A DNA stretch of 64,000 nt from Aurelia coerulea (GCA_039566865.1 CM076958.1:806001-870000); one strand, 5' to 3'. Shown: positions 43,835 through 55,470, counted from the first letter of the stretch. Numbers and translations are program-made. Notes: a model not told the origin generated them from the sequence alone.

Positions 43835-44274
43835 TATGCTACAAATATGATCCCTCCCTTTTCGCTAAAGAGATTAAAACAATCAATTCCCTGAAAATGT
43901 CAGAATACTCTTATTTATTTTCAATGTCTTACCAGAAATAATATCCTTCATTTTCAATTCACCAAGTCAAAACGAACCAGTTCCCTGATAAAGTTTGCAG
44001 TTGATGTTATTATATATTACAAATATTATCCCTCCCTTTTTGCTAAAGAGATCAAAACAATTACAGTACTACAAATATTATTCTTTTATTTCTGTTAAAG
44101 ATATAGCTGTTAAAAATATAGCTGTTAAATTATTGTTAAAGAAATACTTGATTACCTGACTATTTCAGAATACTCCTATTTGTTGTCGATGCTTTACTAG
44201 AAATGATGTTCTTGATAATGATTCATGAAAATCATATCAGTTAAAACTAACTACATATGATTTCATGCTCCCGC

Positions 44275-44741
44275 CATGGGCAATAATGCACCGTTGATGT
44301 GGCCTATATTATGATCAAAATTGTATTTTTACTCACTGTGTTGTTTCTCTTCCACAAGATTGCAAGTACAGCGCTTGATAATGTTGCTACTCCTTCGTTC
44401 TTCTCTCGTCACAACAAGGAATCAAATGCCGCCAATATTCAAATACAGTTGCAACGGTTGGAGCTCCTACGCAGCGATACGTCTCATTTCAAACTTCCCT
44501 TTAAATAGTGAAAGGGAAGTTTGAAAGGAGACGTATCGCTGCGTAGGAGCTCGCACCGTTTCAACTGTATTTGACATTTGAACATTGGCGGCGTTTGATT
44601 CCTTGTTGTGACGAGAGAAGAACGAAGGAGTAGCAACATTATCAAGCGCTGTACTTGCAATCTTGGGGAAGAGAAACAACACAGTGAGTAAAAATACAAT
44701 TTTGATCATAATATAGGCCACATCAACGGTGCATAATTGCC
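44275..44741. mobile_element. Foldback element FB, copy 2: signal-peptide-like frame on both arms, 11-bp target duplication
   Basis: Ends CATGGGCAATAATGCACCGT and ACGGTGCATAATTGCC are inverted, with arms pairing over about 220 bp around a centre at 44510. The direct repeat CATGCTCCCGC (44264-44274 and 44742-44752) interrupts a LINE fragment. On plus, 44299-44508 encodes 69 aa starting MAYIMIKIVFLLTVLFLF, a classical signal peptide with a likely cleavage after IASTA, then LDNVATPSFFSRHNKESNAA. The minus arm (44721-44467) encodes nearly the same first 46 residues. An 11-bp duplication suits a Mutator-like transposase. The frame may be a captured first exon of a host secreted-protein gene or a chance property of the arms. 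No other function is visible. Confidence 0.9.
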
Positions 44742-44752
44742 CATGCTCCCGC

Positions 44753-45255
44753 TAAGAAGCAGAAGAGCCTTGAGGTATTCTTTAAGGGGAGCTGCCTTGT
44801 TGAAATCAGAGGGTTGAGAGTTCCACAATCTGGAACCTTTAGCGGTTATAGGTCGATAGCCAAAACGATTTTTAGTTTTTGGTACTTCAAAATTATCACT
44901 GGGATAGTTATGAATGTGTGATCTAGTTTGGAATAAATTCTGAAAAGCATCTGGCAGTTTTTCATTGTTGTTCGTGTGCAGATGCATCAGTCGTAAAAAT
45001 TTTAATTCGTATTGGTCTGAGACTGTCAGCACACTGAAGTCCCTGTGTTGGTTGAAGCATATATTTCTATAGTGGAAGGTTTTAAATTCTATTTTGGTGT
45101 ACCTGGGTTTTCTTGAGAAGCTTCTTTTAAGCGTCACCATAAATTTCAATGGCATAGTCTATTCTAGACTGAATGAATGCATCGAAGAGAGGTTGTAAGC
45201 AATTTTTGGGAAGGAGATGTCTAACTGTACGAAGCAATGGAGTAGTAGATGAAAG
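44753..45255 (-). pseudogene. C-terminal RT remnant of a third LINE family, split by the FB element
   Basis: On minus, 45255 downward reads LLPKNCLQPLFDAFIQSRID and YAIEIYGD, the end of an RT domain, but stops and a frameshift follow near 45130. The other frame (from 45155) continues VLTVSDQYELKFLRLMHLHT, ITAKGSRLWNSQPSDFNKAA and LKEYLKALLLL. This order is that of LINE ORF2 C-termini. The remainder of the frame (SGSMKSY) resumes beyond the foldback insertion at about 44263. Confidence 0.8.
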
Positions 45256-45760
45256 TACAGTAGTAATAGTGGTGGTAGGCAGTAGGTGTGTAACTAACCT
45301 TCGGTTCTGTTCACTACATCAAAACAAACTATTTCCCTAACCAAAATTGAAGTTGGTTTATCATATACTACGAACAGAGTCCTTCCTTTTCTGCTATAAA
45401 TATTGAAACAAATTAGCAATTACCTGAAAATATCACAATACTTCCATTTGCTGTCAATGCCTGACTAGAAAATACGTCCTTGATTCGCAGCTCCTCAAAT
45501 CAAAGCAAGTCATTCCTTGGTCATGTGTTGAGAATAGTTAAACTTGCAGTACATTCACCTACCAGAAGTAACATCTTTTCAATTCTCCTCGTCGAAACAA
45601 AGTAACCTATATTCTTTGATGATGTCAAGAGAATATGAAATATTTCAACTTGAAGTTGATATCATTGCCATAACTATGAAATGTTATCCTTCCTCTTCTC
45701 CTTGGCAAATCAAAGCAACCTCTTCCCTGGCCATGTGTTAACTCAGATTAATAAAAACCG

Positions 45761-46246
45761 CTTTTCTGTATTAATTGAATTGACTTCAGTAATTAACAGA
45801 CAACTGTTTAAAATCCTAGTTTATATATCAGTTTATTGTGGTTTATTTAACGAAGCAAAGGAAACTGTGATAAAGCCGGCATGAGGCAAAATACAACTTT
45901 GTTCTTTAATTTAGGATGTCCAACCGTGGATTTTTAGATCATGGAGGGTGGTTTTTACGATAACGACATACATATTTAAAACATTTATTGAAAGCATTGT
46001 CGATTCTGCTTTTAAACTGTGATTGTTTGAAGAAAATTAAGTGAATCTGATGGTTGTAATCTGCTCAATGTTTTAGGATGTTTTCTTAACATTACATCCT
46101 TTTCCAACTACTGTAGCCTAAAACTTTGATGACTGTCGCCAAAAACTGGTGATAATTGCTTGCAAAGAATTGATACCCAAAGAATGTCGCAGTCTTTATT
46201 TACTTTCTTTTAACTGCGTGAAAACGTACCTTGAAATTATCAACTA
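45761..46246. other. No gene recognised
   Basis: AT-rich, unassigned DNA. Confidence 0.5.
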
Positions 46247-46720
46247 CAGTAAAACCTGCATATAAGAACCTAGTGGATTAAGAACCTACAGGCTGAAATT
46301 TTGCAATTAAACTCCAATTATATAAGAACCCATTCAGCCTGGAATTTGAAATAGGTTCTTATTTTTAGAGAGCATGGGGGGTCTTATTCACAACAGAAGT
46401 TTCTGGAAGAATAAATAATGTTTACATTACCTGATGAGAAGCTTTTGAAAGATTTTCTCTGGATTATATAAACATTCCTGATTCTTCCACTAATTTCTGT
46501 TGGGGAATATATCTCATAAACTCAACTGATGTGAACTGACAGTAAATAATAGGCCTGAAGTTTGAATCTGAAGAAAAGAAATTCCTGAAAGCCATGAATA
46601 AAATAAGAACCAATTTAAGAACCTGAACAGCCTCATTTCCCACTAAGTACCCAAAACATAAGAACCTAGTTATTAGGCTGACTTGCAAAATTGTAGGTTC
46701 TTATACGCGGGTTTTTACTG
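46247..46720. mobile_element. TA-flanked MITE with TAAGAACC motifs (family M4)
   Basis: TA (46245-46246) precedes CAGTAAAACCTGCATATAAG; CTTATACGCGGGTTTTTACTG precedes TA (46721-46722). The inverted arms carry repeated ATAAGAACCTA and AGGTTCTTAT motifs. Ends of type CAGTAAAACC resemble pogo/Tigger or other Tc1/mariner relatives. The minus frame at 46464-46688 has no transposase motif. Confidence 0.9.
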
Positions 46721-46737
46721 TATAGCAAGTAGAGCTA

Positions 46738-47371
46738 CTGGGTGAGCCAGTAAAGACAATCCCCATTTGAAAGGTCATTGCTCCCTGGATACCAAGGTAA
46801 TAATATTGCCAAGAATATCATACAATAGGCAACATTTTCAAATATATCTCAAAATGTACCTGACTGAATTCAGCCACTCCGTTCTGAAATTATGCAGAAT
46901 TTTCTCAAAAAAGCCCTTTCAAGAAACCTTCAAAACAGGCCTAAAAGCACGACCAAATTCTCCTAATATTCCTGTGTTACGGCAATGACTTCAGCACGTT
47001 TTAGCACGGCTCAATCCTCTTGGGAAGATGAAATTTCCCGGAATGACGTTGTTATACTGCTAGGAATGACACATTCATCCTTCCAAAGGGAAGGCCAAAC
47101 GCAAAATGCATGTAAAATTCATTGCTGTAAGGTGTTGTAAGGCAGGAAGTTTTGTCGTGATTTAGGCCTGTTTTGAAGGTTTCTTGAAAGGGCTTTCGTG
47201 AGAAAATTCTTCATAATTTCAGAACGGAGTGGCTGATTTCAGTCAGGTAAATTTTGAAATATATTTCAACATGTTTAATATTGAATGATATATCTTGCAA
47301 TATTATTGTATTGATATCCAGGGAGCAGTGGCCTTTTAAACGCAGACTGTTTTTCTCTACTCGCCACCTGG
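46738..47371. mobile_element. TA-type long-armed MITE (family M5)
   Basis: TA at 46736-46737 precedes CTGGGTGAGCCAGTAAAGAC; the right arm ends CTACTCGCCACCTGG at 47371. The arms share GACTGAATTCAGCCACTCCG, AAGCCCTTTCAAGAAACCTT and AACAGGCCTAAA in inverse. The interior has two short palindromes (46981-47030). Outer bases are shared with families M1 and M3. Confidence 0.82.
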
Positions 47372-47619
47372 TTACTGAAAGCTTGGTATAAACAGACTTA
47401 TCATGTCGAAACAAATATATCTTAACACCTCCGGACTCAGCTATACAGCAAGCAACTTAATCTTCGCATTATTGACAGGTAGTTAAGAACTTGATTTCTC
47501 AGCTTCTGAATGAAACTGGTAAAATTTGTACCTCGGTATATACGCCTACGGATAGCTTTTCTTGTCAACCTTGTTTCGCGTACAAATCAATATTTTTGTT
47601 TACATTCGTAACTGGACCA

Positions 47620-48000
47620 GTGCACCTGAACAAGGACAAATTTTGTAAGGCAACAGCATCGGTTAATTTTGATTGACACCAGAATTCAAAGCGATTAGCG
47701 CAGACAAAGGAAATTCTCTCAACTATTAATTCAAAAGAAACAAAGCCGCAAAAGTTGCTCTGGAACCCAGGCAGCTAGCTCACTTGTTGTACATTCCAAA
47801 TAGTGGATTTTGAGAGAAACATGAGCATACATGAAGAGAAGAAAGATATATCTAAACATCTGCCTCGGGCATTTTATTTGTTTGTTTCAGAAGCCGATTG
47901 GGGGACGATTCAATTCTCGTATATTTTGGTTGTCATTGAAATATTTACTGCTCAGTTCCTAAGCCAAACAAATAAAATGTCGGAGGCAGATGTGTTATTT
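47620..48000. repeat. Dispersed repeat A, partial copy
   Basis: ACAAGGACAAATTTTGTAAG, TTCAAAGCGATTAGCGCAGA and GCCGCAAAAGTTGCTC match the left arm of 27915-28514; CAGGCAGCTAGCTCACTTGT to CAAATAAAATGTCGGAGGC matches 33805-34040. The long 77-codon frame inside is not conserved. Confidence 0.75.
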
Positions 48001-48059
48001 GATAAACATCAAATGTTTACAATGATGATGTTCTGACCGTCGAAACCCCTTTAATTTGT

Positions 48060-48470
48060 CTTACTCATTAGGTGTAATACCGGCTGTACCGATGAAGAAA
48101 TTACGATGTCGGTGTAAAATCTACGAGCTATTTCTTTGGCTTGAAAGACACAGTAATCTTTCATATTTTTCAAAGCTACCGCAAATTTCATATTTCAACT
48201 CATTTGAGGATGTGACGTCATCTAAATTCTAAATCGTAAACCAGAAGAGGGAACGACTTTTGCTTGAGACCATATGGTAGACATTAATTTACTGTGGTTT
48301 TCTTGAATCTTTTCACAAAATTTAGAATCTGCAATGATTTGAATTGTCTTTTTTTAAATCTTTCTTGAAATCTTGTAACAGAAGAAAAATTCTCTAATCT
48401 TGAAATTATTGAAGATTTCAGCAAAATCTAACGGTAGAATTAAAGCAACGCAGCTGAACTTTCTTTTAAG
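48060..48470. repeat. Diverged relative of the foldback at 53455-54285
   Basis: GTCGGTGTAAAATCTACGAG, TTTGAGGATGTGACGTCATC and TAAATCGTAAACCAGAAGAG, ACCATATGGTAGACATTAAT match central and arm parts of the later element (for example GATGACGTCACATCCTCAAA at 53828 in reverse). A shorter trace is at 23425-23455. Confidence 0.65.
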
Positions 48471-50430
48471 TCACTAAATTCAAAGAAATAGATGATGGAA
48501 TTTTCATATATGCTGCTGAAATGTAATTTTGAGCTGATTTCATTTCAGTAATCAATAAATCAAAAGTAACACTTTTTAAACAGTTTCAGAACAATGCCAA
48601 CAGGTTTGTTATTGTAAAAAAAGTCTGTTGTCAGTTTCATGTCATCATTCTTGAGAGAAATTTCAGGCCATCTTGGTTACGAGTTTATTCATTGTCAAGA
48701 GAATATCTCACAGGCGTGAAAGAATCTTCAATTGATTCTTTTGAGAGAAGTTTTTAAAATGTGCAAGGGAATATTGATAAGGAGTCAACGATAGAAGATT
48801 GAATGCTTTCATTTCATTCTTCAAGATTTTTCTAAAGCCTATGGCAGAGAAATTAAGAAAGTAACAAAGCCAAACTTTGTAGATTTGTGAATGACAAACA
48901 TTGTTACTTACCTGGAGAAAGGGCAAAAACAAAGCGGCTTGCCTTCCTGAAAAACAGACTCTACACCTCCGAGTGCACTCGATGAAATCAAAATAAACAG
49001 AGAGTGTGAAACATTGTGGTCGGCTGCGCAGGAGGTGTGAAATCTATTCTTCTGGCTGTCAAATCGCTGTGTCTTAACCAGAACTGTATACTTTGTTTTA
49101 CTAAATTCACCCTTGCTGTAGCAAGGCCAAATTTTGTAGATGGCAAACTGTTAATACAAAACTTGATAAGTAAATCAACTTACCAGCAAGTAACTGGAGT
49201 TTCTTCGAGCCTTTGTAATTGCAGATCTTCGTATTAAAGTTTCGTCAGATGATTTGATCTAAAAATAGACAAGCAACCTGTTGGCTTATCTTATACATAT
49301 TCTGACTTATAGTTTTAAAAATTCCACTGATTAAATGCACCAATTAAATCTTTTGTTTGCGAAGCTTGTTTGCCAATTTGTTTTTGCTACCATAACTTTA
49401 CACTAAGATTAGATTTAGAGCATTTCTTGTCGGTATCCAAATAAGGGTGTCGATGATAACGCAATGACTGGCGCGAACGCGTTGTGCTTTTGCGGGAAAA
49501 GAAAATTGCTGAATATCAATCAATCTGTGTCTACCTCCTACATCCGCAAAGTCCATAAAATCCATATCAAGTCTACCTCCTAGCCTTCTACATCTACCAG
49601 AAGTTTAAACACCTTATAATAACAATTTCCTTCAATTAGAACGAGAATTTCATTGATAAACATTAAATTTTCACGATGATCATAAGACTTACTTACCGTT
49701 TGAGCTCCTGTCAATATTCTAAAATTTCCGTTTCCAATGTTTTTTCAAATTGATTGCCTATTTATCAAATCTCCCATACATCCAGACACAAGATTGACAA
49801 ACGTCGGTTTCCTTATCTTATAGATACATAGACACATCTGAATTTGGGAACCAGAAATCTATTTATCAACCGATGGGAACGACGTCATTGTTTTGAAATA
49901 CTGTGAAACAAAGCAGTTCTATTTACAAACGGACCTCGCTAAATCAGGTTCGTTTAATTAACTCTGAAAACAACACAAACCAACTTCATGTTGCTTTTCT
50001 ATATATTTAAGTTTTCGCCCAGCAAGTTAGCAATATAAAATTTATGATATTTCGGAATCTTTCATCGTTAATTTGGTCACCAGTTTGGTTTTGATATTTT
50101 CTTTACTTTCATATCAAATCACTGAAACCATTCATTAATGCATTCGTCACTGTTGGTTGCTTTTCCGCCATATTAGCTACCACGTGGTGAAGTGTGCGTT
50201 GCCTTGTCAACAAGCAATATGGCCTAACCTCGAAAAATCCTTCCCACCAAGTAGCGCTATCTTTGTGCTTAGTATGGTTGCAACGGGTTGCAACAAGCGC
50301 AGTTCTATCTAAGTTACCTTGAACTAGACCATTGTTTATTGAAATGATATTCTCTCATGTCATAGCTTATGAATATTCTTATTTTATCATTCAATTGTCA
50401 GAGTTAAATCTGAACAGGCAATTTCTGAGG
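48471..50430. other. No confident gene; possible untranslated exon on minus
   Basis: On minus, a GC-richer block at about 48912-48978 ends TTGCCCTTTCTCCAG before GTAAGTAAC (48911 downward), a good donor, but no frame of note. A GC-rich patch at 50160-50300 with CCACGTGG (50180) might be a promoter or first exon. The rest is AT-rich and unassigned. Confidence 0.35.
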
Positions 50431-50487
50431 AAGGAAAGGGGGCCGGAAGGGGGCCGGAAGGGGGGCCGGAAAGGGGGCCGGAAAGGA
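50431..50487. repeat. GGAAGGGGGCC tandem repeat
   Basis: Five tandem units of GGGGGCCGGAA(A/G) type with period about 12 bp. The 66-codon frame spanning this repeat is an artefact. G-runs could form a quadruplex. Confidence 0.93.
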
Positions 50488-50871
50488 ACTAAAGTTTCAT
50501 TCTTCCTACCTAAGTTATTTATACTTTCTTAGTTTCCTTAGCATGCCAAAGGAGGAGATTTTGTTTTCACGAACCAGTGGGCAAACAGTATCGATGAATC
50601 GTTGAAAAACCGTTTTGAAAGGGCCCCTTGAAAACAACCTTCTGCTGAAGGGCAACGCTCCTTAAAAGAATCAAATATGAAAGGGAAGACTCTCAATGTT
50701 GTATCAACTCCGATGAAGCTTGAACCTGAAATTTTGTTGTCAACATAAAAATGCAGACGTTAGCGTGGAACGATGAAATCTCGTTGATCAATATTTGAAA
50801 CTTTGTAACAAACAACCAGAATTCAACGTCGAATCAACCTAACTTTGCCCACTGGAAGGTTTGATCCCTAT
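50488..50871. other. No gene recognised
   Basis: Unassigned DNA preceding the TTAA-flanked element. Confidence 0.5.
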
Positions 50872-50875
50872 TTAA

Positions 50876-51045
50876 AGTGAATGACCTGAGATATATAGCG
50901 CTTGTCTATAAATAGGACAAAGAAACTCGTAATTCCTCTATTGTTCTCTTTAGCATTGCTTTCATTCGCCACGAGCTGGATTATCAAATACAATAGGCTA
51001 TTTATAAATCTATGAGATCTCATCTTTTAACTCAGGTTATTCACT
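50876..51045. mobile_element. piggyBac-like MITE, copy 2, flanked by TTAA
   Basis: TTAA at 50872-50875 precedes AGTGAATGACCTGAG and CTCAGGTTATTCACT precedes TTAA at 51046-51049. Very similar to 20699-20858, with identical GCCACGAGCTGGATTATCAA. A decayed relative lies at about 61785-61860. Confidence 0.93.
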
Positions 51046-51049
51046 TTAA

Positions 51050-52124
51050 GTTATCATAAATTCTGTACCAGATTTAATGGTAACCAAGGTTGATGGTAAC
51101 CTATGAATCGGAAAATGAACCAGATTTAGGTGAGTGCACTGCGACAATCATTCTGTTCTAATCCAGAGCAAGGTAAATCGGTAAACAGTGTACGGTCACA
51201 CGGTCACTGGGCGTGAAGAAGGTCTTTGAAACAAAGGAATAATCAACCCCACACCTTAAACAGATAAGACCAATTTTATATTCAAGTTTGAAGAAGGAAT
51301 TTTTAAAAACATGTTTTTGCCGAGAGGAAGGATGAGTATTTTTCTTGATTCCGTTCGAACTAAGAGTTTAGAGCAAACAGCAAAATACAAAATTTGTTAT
51401 TCTCTTGAAACCATCAAAAATAGTTGTTCATTTCATATTTCCATTCAATTTACATATCTTACAGCGATTGTTGGAAATTATTGATTGTCCTATGTATATT
51501 GAGTAATATTTCCCACAGTAAATGCCTAATTCACTTCGAAACCACTCTCATTCAATTACATATTGTATTGATTCTAAAATTGAGCAAAAATAGATGCAAT
51601 TAGTGGAGGATTCATGAATTTATTTGTGAATGGAGGATCACAGAATTGGTAGACCACGTTTTGCGGAGTTTGCGTAGGATCTGAGTTTTCGAAAGAAAGC
51701 AGAAAGGTGCTGCAAAATCGCTTTCAAAAGCGAAACACCGGACGGGACACCTTTTTGGGGTGGTAAATCCGTAAATTCAAGAGGGAGGTAACAGATAATT
51801 ACATCGAGGTGTTTCGAAAACACGCAATTACAGAAAAACAAAACGAGAAATATTTTCCGAAAACTGTAATTGAAAATTCTGCAAAAAGATGATAAGAGTC
51901 CCGGGGGTTTGGTAAAGGTCAAGGGCACTTTTCCCCTTTAGATAAAAGGGCACTTCTGAAAGTATCTTTGGGGTGTCAAGTGCCGTTGGTTTCTTCTTTC
52001 TAATGATACGCAGTTTGGATACATTAATGGAATTATTTATGATTTAATTGCTATTTTATTACGAATGGCCGATTTCAAATCTTCAAATTAGGATTTTTAA
52101 AAAATTTTCAACATTTTCGATTAA
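51050..52124. other. No gene recognised
   Basis: Mostly AT-rich. GGGCACTTTTCCCC and AAAAGGGCACTT at 51925-51955 resemble interior motifs of the hAT-like MITE at 28695, possibly a fragment. The minus-strand frame at 51638-51928 has no recognised motif. Confidence 0.45.
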
Positions 52125-52275
52125 ATTGTTCTTGATTTTGGCTATTGAAAATCTTTTCTCGATTTTGAAAATCTATTCTCGATTTAGAAAATCTTTTCTC
52201 GATTTAGAAAAACTTTTCTTGATTTAGAAAATTTCTTCTCGATTATGAAAATTTTTTCTAGATTTTGAATTTTTT
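52125..52275. repeat. Minisatellite, about 22-bp unit
   Basis: About six imperfect units of TCTCGATTTAGAAAATCTTT, with period near 22 bp. AT-rich and non-coding. Confidence 0.88.
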
Positions 52276-53454
52276 TAGCGATGGCCCCTTTCGGCCAGTA
52301 GAGGTAGAACAACGAGCGAACTCTGGCGACGAGATTGATAGGTTATAGAATTTGACACTAACGTTTTTTAAGGTTTGGAACCGATGTTAAGAATAAGGGA
52401 CGTTTCCGATTCCCAATTCCCAAGTTGGGGATTCTTACGATGCTTCCGATGAAAACGGGCTTGATAACGGGCAATGCTCGAAACGTCGTACTTCCTTCAG
52501 TTCGCATCAAAGTGCTTATATTTTACTTTATTTACTTGTTTATGCTTCCGACGAGTTTAAACTTGAAATAGGCGTAACTTAGACTCAATACAACGTCCGA
52601 GTTACAGCAGCAACAACATTTTTTATGCTCCTGCGCAACAACGTATTTCTGCTGCAGTGATCGTACTGTAAAAATGGAATGGAGTGACGAGTGGATTGAG
52701 TCTAGGCGTAACTCAACTCTGAATCCCAAGCAAATGATAGATCAATACCGCGTGGTACTTGGAATGCTATTTTCACATCGCTCGGTTCATTCATTTAACA
52801 CCTCGCCTCAGGCTAATATAATATCAACACTGCTTTGAAAAAAGGAAACTTGATTTTATTTGCAAGCCATGATCGAATTGAGATAAATCGGAAGTCACTA
52901 AACTTGTTTATAAAAAACGAAATGATTGTAACATTGTATCCACCCACACTTTGGTAAAATAATGATTTAATTTTGCACGTATACCGCTGTCTAACTTCAA
53001 AGAAATGCACCTTTTGTTTTCTTTAAATTCTGATCTAGTTCTTACGTAAAGACCGCACCTTAAACAAACTCCTTGACGCAACACACGTTGCACAGTTCAG
53101 TTAAATCTGTTTATGCAAAAATCGTGGTAGCTTTTGCAATATTTATTACTCTCTGTACAAAAATTAGCTGAGCTTTGATTTCAGTATACAGATAACTCAG
53201 CATGCCTTTAAAGAATTCCTAATTATCCATCTTGAGAATCAAAGCTTCTTTGAACTTGAATAAACTCAGTGATGCTCTACTTACAAACATGGAAATTTTG
53301 CAATGATCTTTATGGCACATGGGCTCTTACCAAAAGAGCCTCCACCCACGTATCATTTTTTATGAGGAATTCATTATAAGAAACAAAACTGTCTGATCAA
53401 AAAAGGATCGCTGGCACATTAAAAGTATCAAGAGTACTGGTGGAATTTATCAGA
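52276..53454. other. No gene recognised
   Basis: Unassigned. Around 52560-52720, TAGGCGTAACTTAGACTCAA and GATTGAGTCTAGGCGTAACT bracket a 120-bp segment, perhaps a decayed small element. Minus frames at 52532-53093 lack motifs. Confidence 0.45.
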
Positions 53455-54285
53455 CCGCCGAGTATACCAGACAATTTTAGCTTTCAACACCCAGTAACAC
53501 AGCATAGGTTCCAAATCTTTAAAAAGGCTGGTGTAAAATTGAGTGACCTATTTCTTTGAACTGAATGAATTCAAAGAAACTTTAGCTATTTCTCTATAAT
53601 TCTATCGTTGGACTTTTCTGAAATCTTCAATATTTTCAGAATTAGAGTGTTTTTTATCTTTTTCAAGAATTCAAGAAAAATTTTCGAAAAAACTTAAAAC
53701 CATCGTAATTTCTAAACTGTTTGACGCAACATGAAATAATTTCGAAGAAAACCATAGTTTATGAATGCCTACAATATGGTATCAAGCAAAAGTCTGTCAC
53801 TCATCTGGTTTATGATTTAGAAATTTGATGACGTCACATCCTCAAATGAGTTGAAATGTAAGATACGCTGTAATTTCGAAAAATATTAAAAATTTCTGTA
53901 AAGTCCAACGGTAGAATGATAAATAAGTATCTAAAATTTCTTTAAGCCATTCAATCAGGAGAAATAGGTCATAGAAGTTTACACCCACCTTTTTACGCCG
54001 AGTTAAAGATTTGGAACCTATGCTATGTAACGTAACACACCTCATATCCATGCTTCGCCTTTCTCATTTGGATCACCTTGTGATTCTTTAGAATATATTG
54101 CGACAAAGAGAAGATGGATGCAAATTTACTTTGGCATATTTCAAAGAAGCGTAAAGCGATCAAAAATAAATGGTGCAGCATGAAAGAGAAATGGTCATGA
54201 AATCTTCACCTAAGTTTGCGTTTATTTTTTAGATGTATGAGAGTTGTTACTGGGTGTTGAAAGATAAAACTATCTGATATATCCT
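53455..54285. mobile_element. Foldback element with an insertion in its right arm
   Basis: The left arm holds TTTCAACACCCAGTAACACA, GCATAGGTTCCAAATCTTTA and GTGTAAAATTGAGTGACCTA. The right arm carries these in reverse but in two pieces (53940-54035 and 54246-54285), separated by about 200 bp of unrelated DNA. The centre includes TTTGATGACGTCACATCCTC. A diverged relative is at 48060-48470. Confidence 0.75.
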
Positions 54286-54291
54286 GTACTC

Positions 54292-54740
54292 ATTCCAAAA
54301 TATTACCGATCTATCTCTGCAACGTGTCGAGAAGAAATTAAACAGCAAAGTACTTCGGAAGGATTCTTGAGGGAGTTTCGTATTTGACGCTTTTTACTGC
54401 ACTTTATTCTAACTCGTCGCTTGAATTCATTCCAAAATATAACCAATTCAATTCTGCCAAGTATTGAGAAGAAAATAAGTAGGAAAGTACATAGGAAGGA
54501 ATCTTGAGGGATTTCTATATATGATCTTCTTCGTTGCATTTTACTCTTATTCATCGTTTGAACTTATTCCAAAATATTACGAATTAAATTCTTGAAAGTG
54601 TTGAGAAGAAATCAAACAAGAAAGTGCTTAGGAAGGAATCTTGAGGGATTTTTGCATTTAATGTTCTTTGCTGCATTTTATTCTAACTCATCGCTTGAAT
54701 TCATTGCAAAATATTACCAATTTGATTCTGCGAAGTGTAG
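54292..54740. repeat. Tandem repeat, 137-bp unit, about 3.3 copies
   Basis: ATTCCAAAATAT occurs at 54292, 54429, 54566 and (ATTGCAAAATAT) 54703, spacing exactly 137 each time. Units share TTCTTGAGGGA and TTGAGAAGAAAxxAA blocks at about 80 percent identity. As 137 is not a multiple of three, the minus-strand frame here is not a conserved protein repeat. Confidence 0.93.
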
Positions 54741-55350
54741 CTGATATACCACCAGTTGACCCAGGAAAAGTCAATGAAGAATTTCTTTGCATGAAAGAAA
54801 AGTAGTGGACCAAAAGTACTTATTCGTAGCTGAACTTCTAACCTATTTGCCAATGTTTTCTATCCATATCAACATCTTCCTATTCAAAAATAAGGATTTA
54901 GCGAAATGAAGCTGATCTAAAACCCGTCGAAATTCAACAAAAACAGTCACTCCCAGCTGTTTGACAATTATGTTTAAAATCAGAAACCTAACTATGGCTA
55001 GCGATAATTCACTTATTAGAAATTATAATCTCCCGTACCAGGTGTCCCAATAAAAGATCTCCCACGTTTGATGCTGACGTTAATCACCCTATCAGCGTGG
55101 CATGTCATCTTATACTCTTAAAGTAATGAGAAAATGGTATTTAGGTAGCTTCTACATATTTTGAGTTTCATTAACCATCATTGAAAATATAACTCACACT
55201 TCAATTAGGCTTATGACGATGAGTTCCAGTGATCAATATTTAAAACGAGACTACTGCGTCAAACCGGCCATATAATCAGTCTACACTTTAATTTTTTTGT
55301 TCTCAGAATTTTGCTGCCCTTGGGCAGCTTCCTTAGTGAGATTGTGGATT
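54741..55350. other. Unassigned DNA with one mariner-like MITE end
   Basis: TA at 55036-55037 precedes CCAGGTGTCCCAATAAAAGA, the left-end type of the elements at 43237 and 27320. No matching right end was found. Confidence 0.45.
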
Positions 55351-55470
55351 GGTAAAGTGCGAGTTGCGAGTTACGAGTTACGAGTTGCGAGTTGGTGTTT
55401 TCTGCGAGTTGCGAGTTGCGAGTTAAAAGTGAAAGTGCGAGTTGGTACAATTAAAATGCGAGTTGCGAGT
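55351..55470 (+). repeat. Heptamer array (GCGAGTT)n, array 1
   Basis: After GGTAAAGTGCGAG, the unit GCGAGTT (with GTTACGA variants) runs to 55470 with interruptions (TGGTGTTTTCT and a lone AAAAGTGAAA). It ends in CGGTAAAAAAAACC. Array 2 at 58697-58901 is the same unit in reverse. The frames here are repeat-derived. Confidence 0.93.

Larger units (their letters stand above)
43840..45760. repeat. Diverged tandem array, about 180-bp units, interrupted by a LINE
   Basis: Two landmark blocks recur: CCCTCCCTTTTCGCTAAAGA at 43851, 44029 and (as CCTTCCTTTTCTGCTATAAA) 45382; and TCAGAATACTCTTATTTATT at 43901, 44166 and (TCACAATACTTCCATTTGCT) 45432. The array resumes after the LINE fragment and foldback at 44264-45255. 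Non-coding. Confidence 0.75.

Noticed and set aside
44484..44699. Second minus frame in the foldback (starting MYFYSLCCFSS)
   Set aside because: It overlaps the signal-peptide frame out of register and is a by-product of the same arm.
54303..54554. 83-codon minus frame over the 137-bp array
   Set aside because: The period is not a multiple of three, so the peptide is not a conserved repeat.
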